Below, piece by piece: positions 55,201 through 64,000 of a DNA stretch of 64,000 nt (the stretch's first letter is position 1; each line of letters starts with the position of its first letter). The notes beneath the pieces were generated by a model, which worked only from the letters and a program-made list of their open reading frames with translations, was not told the origin of the DNA and made no database searches. The stretch comes from Antedon mediterranea. Lineage: Eukaryota; Echinodermata; Crinoidea; Comatulida; Antedonidae. A program made the translations under genes and the position numbers. The stretch covers positions 24,964,412-25,028,411 of the forward strand of contig NC_092675.1 in NCBI RefSeq assembly GCF_964355755.1, written 5' to 3'.

Positions 55201-58200
55201 TTTATATATTACTGTTATTTGGTCCCAGTTGAGTCGATATATTATTAGTCACTCAGCTATCCACGTGACCACTGTTACTATTTAACACGAAGGTCAGGGA
55301 TTTTCTAGCCTTTACTTTTAAATATGAAATATTATTCATTGTGAAACTAAACATTATCATAATACGGAATGTCATAGGTTGTAAATGAATACCATTCACC
55401 TATCACTTGCCCTTTTTAAAACCTCATATAGGCTTTTTAATCACCCTCATTTCCTTTAAATTAATCGTTTTTTGCTGGAAGAATTAATTTAATATTAATT
55501 GATTGGTGATATGATTTGTTGAATTCATGACTAAATAAACAAATTTGTATTTTAAGTAAACGGATTGACCTACTGCCTTAAAGTATTGACTTAATTAATA
55601 CTAGGCCTCTGAAATTGATACCCATGAAATGACCTAGTACAAGGTAGGCCTACTACCAAATAAATATTGTTTATATTAGGTGATAAGCATTGTTATATAT
55701 ATATATGCTGTAATCAATGTATTTATCGTCATATTTACTAACTACTGATGCAGTTCCATATTAATTCAAACACAAATTATTTTTAATAGGTCTAAGCACC
55801 ACTCTAAAAAGTAATACATATTTATAAATTATAGCACATTGATCTGCGTTTTGTGCCAGTAGGAGCCAGAATATGCCACTTTTACATGATGCACAAACGT
55901 GTCTATGTGTAACGGTGGCATGGAACAAACACGATGGTGTTCTTTCTAGTGGAACTTCAAGAATAATTATGTGAATTTGCTTATATAAAAACCATAATAA
56001 TCTTCGCTACTTAACCATTATTCCCGTCAATTTAAAAACGAAGAGGCCTAAATGAGTAGTGTAAAAAAAAAAAAGCTGTTACATTTAACCGAACCGTATC
56101 AGCCGTAACTCATCACGTGATGCATAGCGTTTTGAAACTTATTATTTTCAAGAAATGAAGTGGAACATCTTGTTCGAAAATAGTTGTAGCAATTTATCCA
56201 CGCTAATTAGGTTAATGGTATTATTACCATTGGTTTTCACGCATCATTCCATTGTTGAATCAGTGCGCATGATGATATTTGATTTTTATAACGTTTAGGA
56301 TTGGTTTATGTTTAGTTATTGTTTCCAAATACCATAGTGAAATTATAATAAAAAATGAATTTCTTTTTAAGCTGTGTAGGCCGCAATACTTAAATTAATA
56401 TTGGCGCTCTTTTTGTAATTTCGGATGTTGTATTCCCAACAAGAGAAACGCATTTCGCGCTATTTAAATCACTTCATTAAACCAATAAATGCATTATCTG
56501 TTTTCGTATTGTTTTTCGTAACATAGCATATTCGACGTTTTTGTTTTGCATAGTTTTGACGCCACTGGACTATTTACCTCACATCCCAGCTCGTATAACC
56601 CTCTGCATTCGTAAATTCGATATTTTCATCAACAGTAGGCTTTCCTAACCATATAACTCCACTGGTACAGTATTAGGTTACGCACGCCAACCGAGCGCCT
56701 AATTTTTTCTGCGAGCACATGCCGAGCGGGAACAAGTCAACGTTCTATTATCCAATTATTAAAGCGGCGGAGACGATGGTGTTATACCGTCACGTTTCTT
56801 CGTGCAAACCTATCACTTTCTTAGCAAGAGCACTATGGGAGATGGGCAACCGTGGAGATAAACATTTTTGCCCAACGACTTGTGAGATTGATCCGTTCAA
56901 AGTTGGTAGCTTTCCGGGTAGCTTTCTCATGAAATTGAAAAGTAGATTCTATGCAAGAAATATACGAGTATACGAGTCGCGCTACTATCGCAGCCAATGG
57001 TACTTATATACAAGGACAACTTTTAGAAGCTATGATTTTTACCTATTTTATCCATTATGTAGCCTATTAAAATAAATAACGTACATTAACGACTTTCTGA
57101 ATGACATTGAATAGTTAATAAGTTCAATTATATTGTAGTTAGCCGGGGGTTTGTTGAAATATCACGATTTAACGCAGACAGAATGATACACAATGTAAAC
57201 TAAATGATGAAATCATAAACTAAAATGCCCGATGATTATTAATAGTAAATAATGTTAACATCCTTCATCGTGATTATATTAACGATAATTTATTCGATTG
57301 GCTTTGCCGATGCAATCGTAAGATAAGTAAGTGATGTAATAGTAAAATCGAGGTTTAGTTGCTTTATATGGACAGATCACAGAAATCAGTGACTAAATTT
57401 CACATTTCTACGTTATCTTTAGTTAACAAAAATCCTTCATTCGTTTTTAATATAACCAGGTCATCATTACATCGATTCAAATTTGAAATGTAGCTATGAA
57501 TACAGTAATCTGTAAAGAGTTTGTTATAATCTAGGGGAGAGTGCGTGTAATAATGCTCTGGAATTCCACTTTCTATATTACACGTGTACATGTCTAGTAT
57601 CTACCACATGAGATCTAAAACAGTATAAACGTAGCATGTTTGTAAAAAGGTGTGGGGGGGGGGGGTGAAATAAGTGGTGACATTTTGATGAAAGGTTGAG
57701 AAGTAGGAGCATTTTATTGGGTAATCTATTAAGATTATCAGAACATATATAATTATTATATTCTTGTTTTCATCCATCACTCATGGATGTTATAAAAATA
57801 AATGCATCGTAAATGTACACATAACTTGATAACTCGATAAGGAGCTAAAAACGATTTGTGTTTTTTTTATAACAGAGAATAAAAAATGAAACGAAACCAT
57901 TAAATTTCTCATTGTTGATAAATGAAATGTGATTCTAAAATGTTTTACTGTGATAGCCTCCCTTGTTCAAGTTGTTACTGTGCTAGCTAGCTACCACACA
58001 GGCTCGTACGATTACCGAACTGGGAGATTTGGCCTCATTTCGGCCGATGACGTCATAAAACGGCTATAATGTAAACTCAATTTGGCATTCCAACTCTTGC
58101 CAGCAAACTATCTTCTCCCCGGGAGAAATCTGTTTTTTTTCTCTTCGTCCCATTTGTCTGCTTCGATTGACACCGTGGGAGGCATTTTTGCACGCATCAG

Positions 58201-60349
58201 TTCGAAGCTTTTTATTGAAAATGGTAAACTTTTGTATTACCATTTTCAATTTCCCAACTAAATTTCTTCTATTTTTTTTTAACAGTTTTATACAATTTTA
58301 ACTCTAATTTACACACGCATTAGCTTGTTATCTTTTTATCAAAAAACCTATTTATATTTCTCAAATAAAACTGTTTTTAATCAAATGTCATACTTCTCAT
58401 CTGAAACCTTTTACATTAATGTTTTTATACACTATATCAGTGGGCACATCCTTGCAATTATTGGCCACTTAAAGTGTCAGAAAATATGAAATCTTGTATC
58501 ATTTTTTGTTGTTGTTGTTAATATATCAGTACATTGCTTGTACTGTATGTCAGACGAACACATAGATGTATGTATTTTGCTATCTCTTTACTAAATTCTG
58601 TTAAATCCACCAATGAACAAAGTATAAGCAATACTTACCACTTCATCTCCACACTTAACAATAGCCATATCTTCGCCTTCGTAGCTTTTGCAACGTTCAT
58701 CAACTTTCTCTTCATCGATGGTTCCATCTTCATTCTGTTTTTCAACTATTATGTCACTATTGAATAATGGTGTTGGGTTGTTCAGATCGACTGTCGTTGG
58801 CACTCCACCGGGATTAACGGTCATATATTCACCATCGTCTTCATCAGCCTCTTCTTCGATTCCGGCTTCTCGCTTAATTCGTTTGTATTCTGCCTTTTGA
58901 TTTGAGTATTCTGTATCTGAAAAGTCGTAACTAATGAATTCTCCGTCTTTTGTGGATCTGTAGGGTCGTACTAAGTGGTAGTCTTCAAGGCGATTTATTA
59001 AGTCAACTGAAAAAGAAGAACAAATGATTTATTATTAATCTAAATTACCAGTAGTTTTTTTTTAAATAGTACGATAAGTTATCATTAATTCTGTACATTC
59101 ACTAATAGTTTTAGATCTGAGAAAATATATCTCTTGTACTGAGGTTAATTTTTGGCAGATTATTCGTATACTGTACTTTTTATTGGTGTTTAGGAATTAT
59201 TTTTGCTCACACCTAAGTTGTACAGCAATGTAAGTAGTATTTTCAATCCATAAAATTGAGTATAAAAAATAGATACAATGCAAAATAGTTTTAAGTTCAT
59301 CATACTTTTAATCGTAAGCATTTATGTAATCGATTAAAACAAGACATCATACCACATGCCGGATTTATATTTTTAATTCAATTTCGTGTAGGTTACAAAC
59401 AAACTCTGTATTGGCTGGTATTCAATTTTAGCTTTAACGATGTATTGCACCATCGTGAAATTGTCTATAGGTTCAACCCATGTTGTACATTAAACCTGGA
59501 TCGTAGATACACAGAAAAAACCATTATCATTTTTGAGAAACTACTATGAAAAATAAAAAAGTAATGTTTTTAATAATACCATGTCTCTTGTGTAGATTCC
59601 TGGGCAACTCTACTTTTCCATAAACCTGTATAAACAATAATAATGCAATAACTATTTTATGAACACTTTTATAGTGTTATCTCATTTTTTATTTTACGAG
59701 ATGCTGTTTATACCTTCTGAAGAAAAAAATGTTGGTGCCATATTCGGTATTCAATTTCAAAGAAAGCCTCCTGCGAACAGCCACCACAAAGCCAAAGGGA
59801 TACATCAATTCGCTATGGAACTTTGCCATTGAACGAAATGTACAGTTTATCATAATATGAATGAGGGTTTTCTTTAGTCAGCTTCAGGTACATTTAGAAG
59901 TAAGAAAAGTAAATCAATATGCTTATTTATTTGTTTAGTAGAAAAGTACGCACCGGTGATAAGCTATTATAAATTGGTGTTATTGTAATATAAAAAAAAA
60001 ACATTTGACAAACGAAATGCCAAAATTAAAGTTGTATAAAACGTTACGATTATGGTTCATTGATAATTTACCGGGGTTAAAGAAAAACTTCATTTTGTCA
60101 TTGTTGGCCTTGTCGTAGTCAATCCCAAGAACTCACGCATCATTGCAATCATAGGGGAGGAAGTTGGATCGATCGTCTTCAATTATAGTACTGTGTAAAT
60201 GATACCACAATATAGGCCTATCTATCTACTATATCAACATAATAAATTTATCTATTGAATATATACGCAGGAAAAAAAGATATAAACCTTACCTGAACTG
60301 TGATTGCCACACATACAAACAGTAATCCAAACATGATTCTGTTCGCCAT
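34514..60349 (-). CDS. ADAMTS2/3/14-like procollagen N-proteinase with duplicated alternative exons
   Basis: This is a secreted zinc metalloprotease of the family that removes the N-propeptides of fibrillar collagens. Exons, 5' to 3': 60349-60293, an unresolved exon 2 ending at 60072, 59006-58639, 53444-53297, 52669-52494, 51574-51491, 51362-51218, 51074-50969 or 49465-49363, 48908-48765, 44457-44316, 44148-44035 or 43983-43876, 40346-40168 (or terminal 42202-42137), 39972-39909, 39807-39696, 39511-39378, 38640-38520, 38132-38052, 37913-37750, 37220-37076, 36607-36472, 36133-35923, 35467-35326, 34695-34514. All junctions after exon 2 are GT-AG and phase-consistent; the long form is about 1,085 residues (human ADAMTS2: 1,211). 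Domain order is signal peptide, propeptide, RVKR furin site, metalloprotease, disintegrin-like, TSR1, Cys-rich, spacer, TSR2-4 and PLAC. The segments [21 protein letters not shown] and [16 protein letters not shown] match the 2/3/14 clade closely. Confidence 0.93.
35144..35266. mobile_element. MITE family B, copy 5, in the last ADAMTS intron
   Basis: The ends ATGTCTACACTATCAAAATA and TTTGATAGTGTGGACAGAT are inverted, and the core GATATGCCCAAATATGGTAG matches the family. Confidence 0.8.
37750..40346 (-). CDS. ADAMTS TSR1, Cys-rich and spacer exons
   Basis: Exon 40346-40168 carries the end of the disintegrin-like domain and the first thrombospondin repeat ([28 protein letters not shown]). Exons 39972-39909, 39807-39696 and 39511-39378 supply [56 protein letters not shown]. 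Exon 38640-38520 closes the Cys-rich region with [20 protein letters not shown]. The spacer begins in 38132-38052 ([16 protein letters not shown]) and continues in 37913-37750 ([10 protein letters not shown], then [14 protein letters not shown]). The Cys spacing follows ADAMTS2. Between TSR1 and the metalloprotease half lies the 1.8-kb intron that contains the short terminal exon's poly(A) signal. Confidence 0.92.
41332..41372. repeat. Interrupted ATC microsatellite
   Basis: ATCATCAACATCATCATCAT is followed by further CAT/ATC units. It lies in the ADAMTS intron after the short terminal exon. No other structure is seen there. Confidence 0.7.
42137..42202 (-). CDS. ADAMTS alternative terminal exon ending the protein after the disintegrin-like domain
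   Basis: After the acceptor AAATTCCAG the exon codes [20 protein letters not shown], one more residue, and TAA at 42139-42137. It is clearly related to the start of the normal next exon ([12 protein letters not shown] at 40346). AATAAA lies on this strand at 42071-42066, 66 bp past the stop. The product would be a short protease without thrombospondin repeats, spacer or PLAC and with a basic C-terminus. The related start, stop and polyadenylation signal support a real terminal exon over a decayed duplicate, but transcript evidence is absent. Confidence 0.72.
   Translation of the reverse strand, partial: WCMAGKCVKKSKRELSKKSKF
43491..43675. mobile_element. MITE family A copy in an ADAMTS intron
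   Basis: The ends AAGCGTGGTTCCCACTAG and CTAGTGGGAACCAAGCTT are complete inverted repeats and the interior is about 90% like the copy at 9641-9821. It lies between the second disintegrin exon and the short terminal exon. Confidence 0.85.
43876..44457 (-). CDS. ADAMTS disintegrin-like exons: common exon plus two alternatives
   Basis: Exon 10 (44457-44316) codes the start of the domain ([12 protein letters not shown], then [18 protein letters not shown]). Two phase-0 exons follow. The first (44148-44035, 38 codons) is canonical: DPCGQLWC, then [18 protein letters not shown]. The second (43983-43876, 36 codons) starts [15 protein letters not shown] and ends [12 protein letters not shown]; it aligns with the first along its length. 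It has four Cys like the first, but lacks the one in FFCK and gains one at its start. The intron between them is only 51 bp. Confidence 0.88.
44458..48764. other. 4.3-kb ADAMTS intron (metalloprotease to disintegrin)
   Basis: No exon or transposon with clear ends was found. Two related stretches at about 45412-45530 and 45552-45655 (GAGAGGTAA, then CCTGTAG, then TTTAATTA, then CAGATCTT or ATCTTCAGAT) look like a decayed direct duplication. A 23-bp tandem repeat is at 48524-48591, outside exon sequence. Confidence 0.5.
48524..48591. repeat. Tandem repeat, 23-bp unit CCGTTATCAACGTAACGTAA + CTA, about three copies
   Basis: Two complete units and a third lacking ACGTA follow each other directly, about 170 bp downstream (in gene direction) of the exon coding LGMDHDG. 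Confidence 0.85.
48765..53444 (-). CDS. ADAMTS exons 4-9: end of propeptide and catalytic metalloprotease domain
   Basis: Exon 4 ends the propeptide ([18 protein letters not shown]). Exon 5 has the furin site GRVKR|GS and starts the catalytic domain with [19 protein letters not shown], then YLLTMMNI. Exons 6 and 7 continue with [20 protein letters not shown] and [19 protein letters not shown]. The next exon, present in two versions, codes the region from GY.P through HEVGH. Exon 9 (48908-48765) completes the zinc site as LGMDHDG, so the motif reads HExxHxxGxxHD. It also has the Met-turn GSIMAPLV and ends with [10 protein letters not shown]. Every residue expected for zinc binding and catalysis is present in both versions. 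Confidence 0.92.
49363..49465 (-). CDS. ADAMTS alternative active-site exon, version 2 (HE-2)
   Basis: The 103-bp exon has the same entry and exit phases as version 1. It codes 35 residues with [20 protein letters not shown] and VHEVGHT, keeping both Cys, the catalytic Glu and both His. The donor is GTAAGT; the acceptor CACACTAAG is weaker than that of version 1. Joining version 1 to version 2 gives a TAG after six codons, so only one can be used per mRNA. Confidence 0.87.
50035..50290. repeat. Tandem repeat of 66-bp units between the two active-site exons
   Basis: About three units start TTAGGTAGTGAGTCTTTGGT at 50101, 50167 and 50233, preceded by a diverged partial unit. Each contains CATCTGGGTCCATAGCCTAG. 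The array lies wholly in the intron separating HE-1 from HE-2. Confidence 0.9.
50969..51074 (-). CDS. ADAMTS alternative active-site exon, version 1 (HE-1)
   Basis: The 106-bp exon enters in phase 1 and leaves in phase 2. It codes 36 residues with [20 protein letters not shown] and the zinc-binding SHEVGHV. The acceptor is GCTTTCAG and the donor GTAAGT. It aligns residue for residue with the exon at 49363-49465, apart from one extra codon. Its likeness to vertebrate ADAMTS2 (TGMC..PRSC and HETGHV) is at least as good as that of version 2. Confidence 0.88.
51795..51970. mobile_element. MITE family A copy upstream of ADAMTS exon 6
   Basis: The ends AAGCGTGGTTCCCACTAG and CTAGTGGGAACCAAGCTT are complete; about 12 bp around CACAAGCGATGG in the interior are deleted. 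It is otherwise nearly identical to the 43491 copy. Confidence 0.85.
53445..58638. other. 5.2-kb ADAMTS intron within the propeptide region
   Basis: No exon is supported. The longest frame (56719-57075, plus strand) has no recognisable domain. A poly-G run lies at 57653-57664 and a small hairpin (ATTGAAAATGGTAA and its complement) at 58214-58250. The sequence is otherwise AT-rich and featureless to me. Confidence 0.5.
58639..60349 (-). CDS. ADAMTS exons 1-3: signal peptide and propeptide
   Basis: Exon 1 starts at ATG 60349 and codes a short signal peptide ([19 protein letters not shown]) ending in phase 0 at CAG|GTAAGG (60293). Exon 3 (59006-58639) enters in phase 1 and codes propeptide sequence with EDYHLVRP and [10 protein letters not shown], an acidic stretch, and a paired-Cys segment ([15 protein letters not shown]). 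An exon 2 ending at AACCCCG|GTAAAT (60072) carries [17 protein letters not shown] in the right frame to join exon 3. Upstream, however, that frame has a TGA, and the frame open from exon 1 is shifted by one base. So the exon 2 start is unresolved, and either an indel or an unrecognised exon is involved. Confidence 0.7.
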
Positions 60350-60577
60350 GATTGCGATGGTGTCTCCTTTCGGTAGCCTTGTGTCGTTACTTTACCAACT
60401 CAGTCGCTGGCTTCAATCAAAATAAGTTATAACTGTATAAGTTCCAAGTAAACTAAAAAAGGACAAGATAGCGGAGTGTAACTAAAAAGAATACAGGCCA
60501 AAAGATTGTTCTGAAGAGTTAATATACATAAAACGAATAACACTTAGCACACTCCGCCGAAGTGGAATACCGAAAGG

Positions 60578-60660
60578 TCTGGCAACACACAAGTTGACTG
60601 TCGTGTCTTATAAGCAAACTCGCCCACTGACTACTATGAGAGATGACGTTTATGACGTGT
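60578..60660 (-). promoter_or_regulatory. Candidate TATA-type core promoter of the ADAMTS gene
   Basis: On the minus strand GCTTATAAGACACG (TATA-like element at 60612-60607) lies about 260 bp before the start codon, preceded by ACGTCAT (CRE half-site-like). A start site near 60578 would leave a 5' UTR of about 230 bases with no intervening ATG-rich stretch. No other support. Confidence 0.35.
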
Positions 60661-61416
60661 AGGTATATGCACCGCCTAGTTTTCTAGCGACAAACGTTGT
60701 TATTGGTTAAAGCAGCAATGCCTACACTACTCAATAAACCCACGGTACTTCAAACTCAATGACATTTCCCTTCAGGGACTTTCTTTTAGTAAAGCTTTTC
60801 CTTACGTTTTATCTTTTTTTTTTTCTAATTACACATTTTTCCATCCACGCTTTAATATTCTTATAAAACGATTTGAATTTCTGTTTCTTTTTAGTATCGT
60901 ATTCAGTAATATTACCGATCAGTACTATTACCGGTTACAGATTTGGTATATTTATATAATATAGATAAGTTCTATTTGAGTAGGCCTACGAGAGTTTTAA
61001 TTGTAGTGATAGGGATTCGTTGGTCATCTTCTTAGCATGGTTACAATAAATAAAAGTTGCATTTGAATAGAGCTTAAAACTTCAGCAAATAAGCACATGG
61101 TTACTTTTATTCTAATGTCTAAAGTTTAACATCTCCTTAACGAAAGCGATTTGTTATAACATGATTTATTTATGAATTATAGAATTAAACTTGCTGTCAA
61201 ATTAATTCCTGAAATGAAACTAAGTTAAGATACCTTCTGGGGACAACAAATAAATAGGCTACAGTGTGTTCGTAAAATATTTAGTATAGGTTTATGAAGA
61301 GTGTGACTAAAGGCGGCGGCAAACACGCTCTTTAACAGGTAGAGTAATTAATAACCTCCGGAACTTTTCACTTTGCGGGTTAGGTTCATTTTTCAATTAG
61401 TTCATAGAATGCATTG

Positions 61417-61483
61417 AAAGAAAGGTGAACAAACACGTTAACATACAATGTTTATGTTAACGTGTTTCTTCACCTTTCTTTCA
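61417..61483. repeat. Hairpin with about 30-bp arms
   Basis: GAAAGAAAGGTGAA plus AAACACGTTAACATA on the left is answered by TATGTTAACGTGTTT plus TTCACCTTTCTTTC on the right, with a 6-base loop and a one- to two-base bulge. Confidence 0.8.
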
Positions 61484-63656
61484 CGAAAATTCTATTATTG
61501 TTTAACTTAAGTTACGAAGGCAAACAATAATGGTATTGTTTAATACTTCGACGAATGGATCATTCTTGGTTTTCTTTTTAAACATGAATTGTTGTCCTAG
61601 TTATTAGGTTTAGTATGCGTGGATAAGACATACTCAAAGAGGCCTAGTGTTAGGTGTGGCAATAACAATGACGTGCCTGCTCCATATGTTGCTTGTCTGA
61701 AAGCGTGAAAATCAAATGCTCTGTGAATTCATGACGCGTTTGCTACAACCGAACTGAGGCAATTAAAGGCGAAAATAGCTACTAAGATGATTACTTTACT
61801 TTAGTAGGCAATTACACTTGACTTTTATGAACACCCTATGTTAAAATGCTCATGCTTTTAACCATTATGCAATGTTTTGTAACGAATTCTATGATTTTCT
61901 TTAATAACAAAATACAAATTTTGCAAGGGTAATTCGAATGCACCAGTTCATAAATCAAAATGCAACATTGCGCGTTAGGATATTAGGATAGTGCGAAGGT
62001 ATAACAATCTTCTATGTCATTTTGTATTTGGAAACGAAACAATATGGCTATTATGTATACCTAGTTGTATACGGTATACAGCTCTTTATTTAGATGCCTA
62101 ATATGCATTTAGACACAACACCAATATATGTTACGTAACGAAGATGAAATCGCAACGTTTTAGAAACGAATAACCTATAACGTGAACAAGTTTAATGACG
62201 ATGGTGATTTTAAACTTTAATTATAAATTAAATTTATTGTCTAATCATCAAAATAATTCGAACAGATTTTGGTGGTTGTCAGTTTCATAGAAAACCCTTT
62301 TAATTTACAGAAATAATTGTGGCTCAATAACGAATTCTATGATTTTGTTTAATAGGATTGCTTAGATATATTGCTCTTATCATACCTATAAGTAAGCGGA
62401 CTATTATTAACTTTTTACCCATCTCATTGGTAATTTTCCCTGTTATATAATTTCAAAATCTACTAACATGTTTTTATTAATCTATGCAAAATCTTTTAAC
62501 AGATCGCCCAACGAATGTACTGTTGTTTTGAATTGTTTTAATGTTCTACACATGTATTTTCTCTAAACTGTAGTTCGGTGTAGATACTATTTGTAGTTTT
62601 CTTTTGAGTATAGACTTGTACTTGTCTGGTATTCAACGACAGTATATTGGTAGACATGACATGATGTCATTAAGGCAAGTGGTCTTGAAGATGGCAACGA
62701 TCCATTGCTCCTTTGGGTATTACTATGTTTTCCAAAAATAAAGAACCAATATGGAAATACCATTACTAAGGAAATTATTTCATTACTATTCATATCGGAT
62801 TGTTCCCAACACGAATGGTGATGTAAGGTCTGCTGGCGTCTTATAGTCAGTCATACTTTGTATCAATGGACTATTTTTGGAGGGTTCCACCAAGTATAAT
62901 ACATGATAACTGAAGTATACATTGGTGTACATTATTATCTCTGTTAGGTGTAGGCTCTAATACTGTGACGTAATCTGGAAGCTATCAATACTGTAATGAA
63001 AACGATTATTATATTTTCTTTTTAATTAAAACTTATTTTAAAATGTGAATGCGTTGAATGCAATGAAGACCTATTTGTTGATAATTGTTTAAACTAAAAT
63101 ACCCCACTCCTAAACTTAGTTTGTAAGCACGATAAATTGTAGGGTTTCTCGCTGTTGAATTCGTGAAATAGTGTATAGGTCAGATAGGAAATATAATAAG
63201 AAAATGCAACAGGGTGTTTCTCTTAATAAAGCAATCCTTTCTCATCCCGTTATTTCAACCCAATTGCAGCTTCGGGAGGATGGAGGAATGACATAACATA
63301 GGCCTTAATCTAACCAGTTGACATTATGGATATTTAGTTTTATTTTATGTTTCTATTTATTTATTTATTTTATTACGGCACATGTAGTAAACTAAACTTT
63401 CCAAACAATGACACATTGATTCCTGGTTACAGATCCGTCAATCGGATTTGGTTATACGTTCTTCTACTATAAATCGGATATACTGTAAGCTTACTCACAA
63501 TAAAAAAAAAAGCCCAAGACAGTATACATGCATTGTATTTTCCTATTATTAAAATATGATGTGATAATTCCGGTCAGGTCCGTATATGGAAGTAATGTAT
63601 TCACTAATATTTCTTTCTAAATCCGGGGTTTGCATTTTAGTAACTACGATAATTAA

Positions 63657-63983
63657 AGATGTATTGTCCTCTGAAAAGTAATTCTTAACATTTTTGTTGA
63701 ATATGAAATTTTAATGTAACATAGCAGTTATCCACTTTGACCAAAAATTGGATCGGAAAAAATGTATTTACCTGGAAAAACTGTAATTTAAAGAAGAAAA
63801 TGATCAAATTGGATGCCAGCCAATAGATTTTTGGTTGAATTTAACCATTTTATTTTGTCATTTTATAAATTAAAAATTGTTTTCTACAGAAGTGATTAAC
63901 GTTATTAAAACTACAAAATAACATATTCAAAGTCTTATTTAATTATTCTTCATTTTCATTGTTTTTTGGGGGACAATACATCT
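63657..63983. mobile_element. Non-autonomous DNA transposon, family C, copy 2
   Basis: The ends AGATGTATTGTCCTC and GGGGGACAATACATCT are inverted and flanked by TTAA (63653-63656 and 63984-63987). The interior follows copy 1 at 4443 (TTATCCACTTTGACCAAAAA) with several small indels. Confidence 0.85.
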
Positions 63984-64000
63984 TTAAATTTATCATCTGC

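Larger units (their letters stand above)
60661..64000. other. Upstream flank of the ADAMTS gene
   Basis: No gene is supported. There is a hairpin at 61417-61483 (arms AAAGAAAGGTGAA and CACGTTAACAT with their complements) and the family C transposon at the right edge. Otherwise it is AT-rich sequence without recognisable coding frames. Confidence 0.55.

Noticed and set aside
56719-57075. 118-residue open frame on the plus strand inside an ADAMTS intron
   Set aside because: No domain, no flanking splice signals or polyadenylation signal, and no similarity I can recognise. It could be chance, though it is the longest non-repeat frame in that intron.

Overview
This 64-kb window is AT-rich, intron-rich animal nuclear DNA. 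Exons are short, introns follow GT-AG, and TAGGCCTA-type words and small DNA transposons are dense. The genes point to a marine invertebrate deuterostome, most likely an echinoderm: an N-myristoylated ARM-TIR protein, IPMK, BOLA1, renalase and a procollagen N-proteinase-type ADAMTS. The phylum is an inference from protein likeness and base composition, and I cannot name the species.

Layout. 414-3629 (-): N-terminal and central part of an armadillo-TIR protein; the TIR domain runs off the left edge. 3630-13284: no gene seen, several miniature transposons. 14435-18502 (+): complete IPMK in five coding exons. Inside its fourth intron, on the opposite strand, lies a small two-exon gene (16721-17218, -) that I do not recognise. 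21157-22229 (-): complete BOLA1 in three exons. 24248-28582 (+): complete renalase in seven exons. 28583-34513: no host gene; a 5'-truncated LINE inside a large inverted repeat, itself between 95-bp direct repeats. 34514-60349 (-): a 26-kb ADAMTS2/3/14-like gene, signal peptide to PLAC domain, about 23 coding exon positions. 60350-64000: its promoter side and one TTAA-flanked transposon.

The main discovery is in the ADAMTS gene. The exon coding the zinc-binding active site is present twice, with identical intron phases. The two copies cannot be joined together without an in-frame stop, so they are expected to be mutually exclusive. The next domain repeats the pattern: two disintegrin-like exons separated by only 51 bp. 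After that comes a choice between a short terminal exon with its own stop and polyadenylation signal and a long exon leading into the thrombospondin repeats. One locus could therefore make proteases with different catalytic clefts, different disintegrin modules, and with or without the whole matrix-binding tail.

Other notable points are a minisatellite in IPMK that seems to have grown out of an exon end and its splice site; two inverted, nearly identical copies of a palindrome-rich element (TGTTATGCGCG ends, 4-bp target duplications) flanking IPMK; and linkage of IPMK, RNLS and an ADAMTS2/3/14 gene that parallels human chromosome 10q. No rRNA, genuine tRNA gene or CRISPR array was seen.
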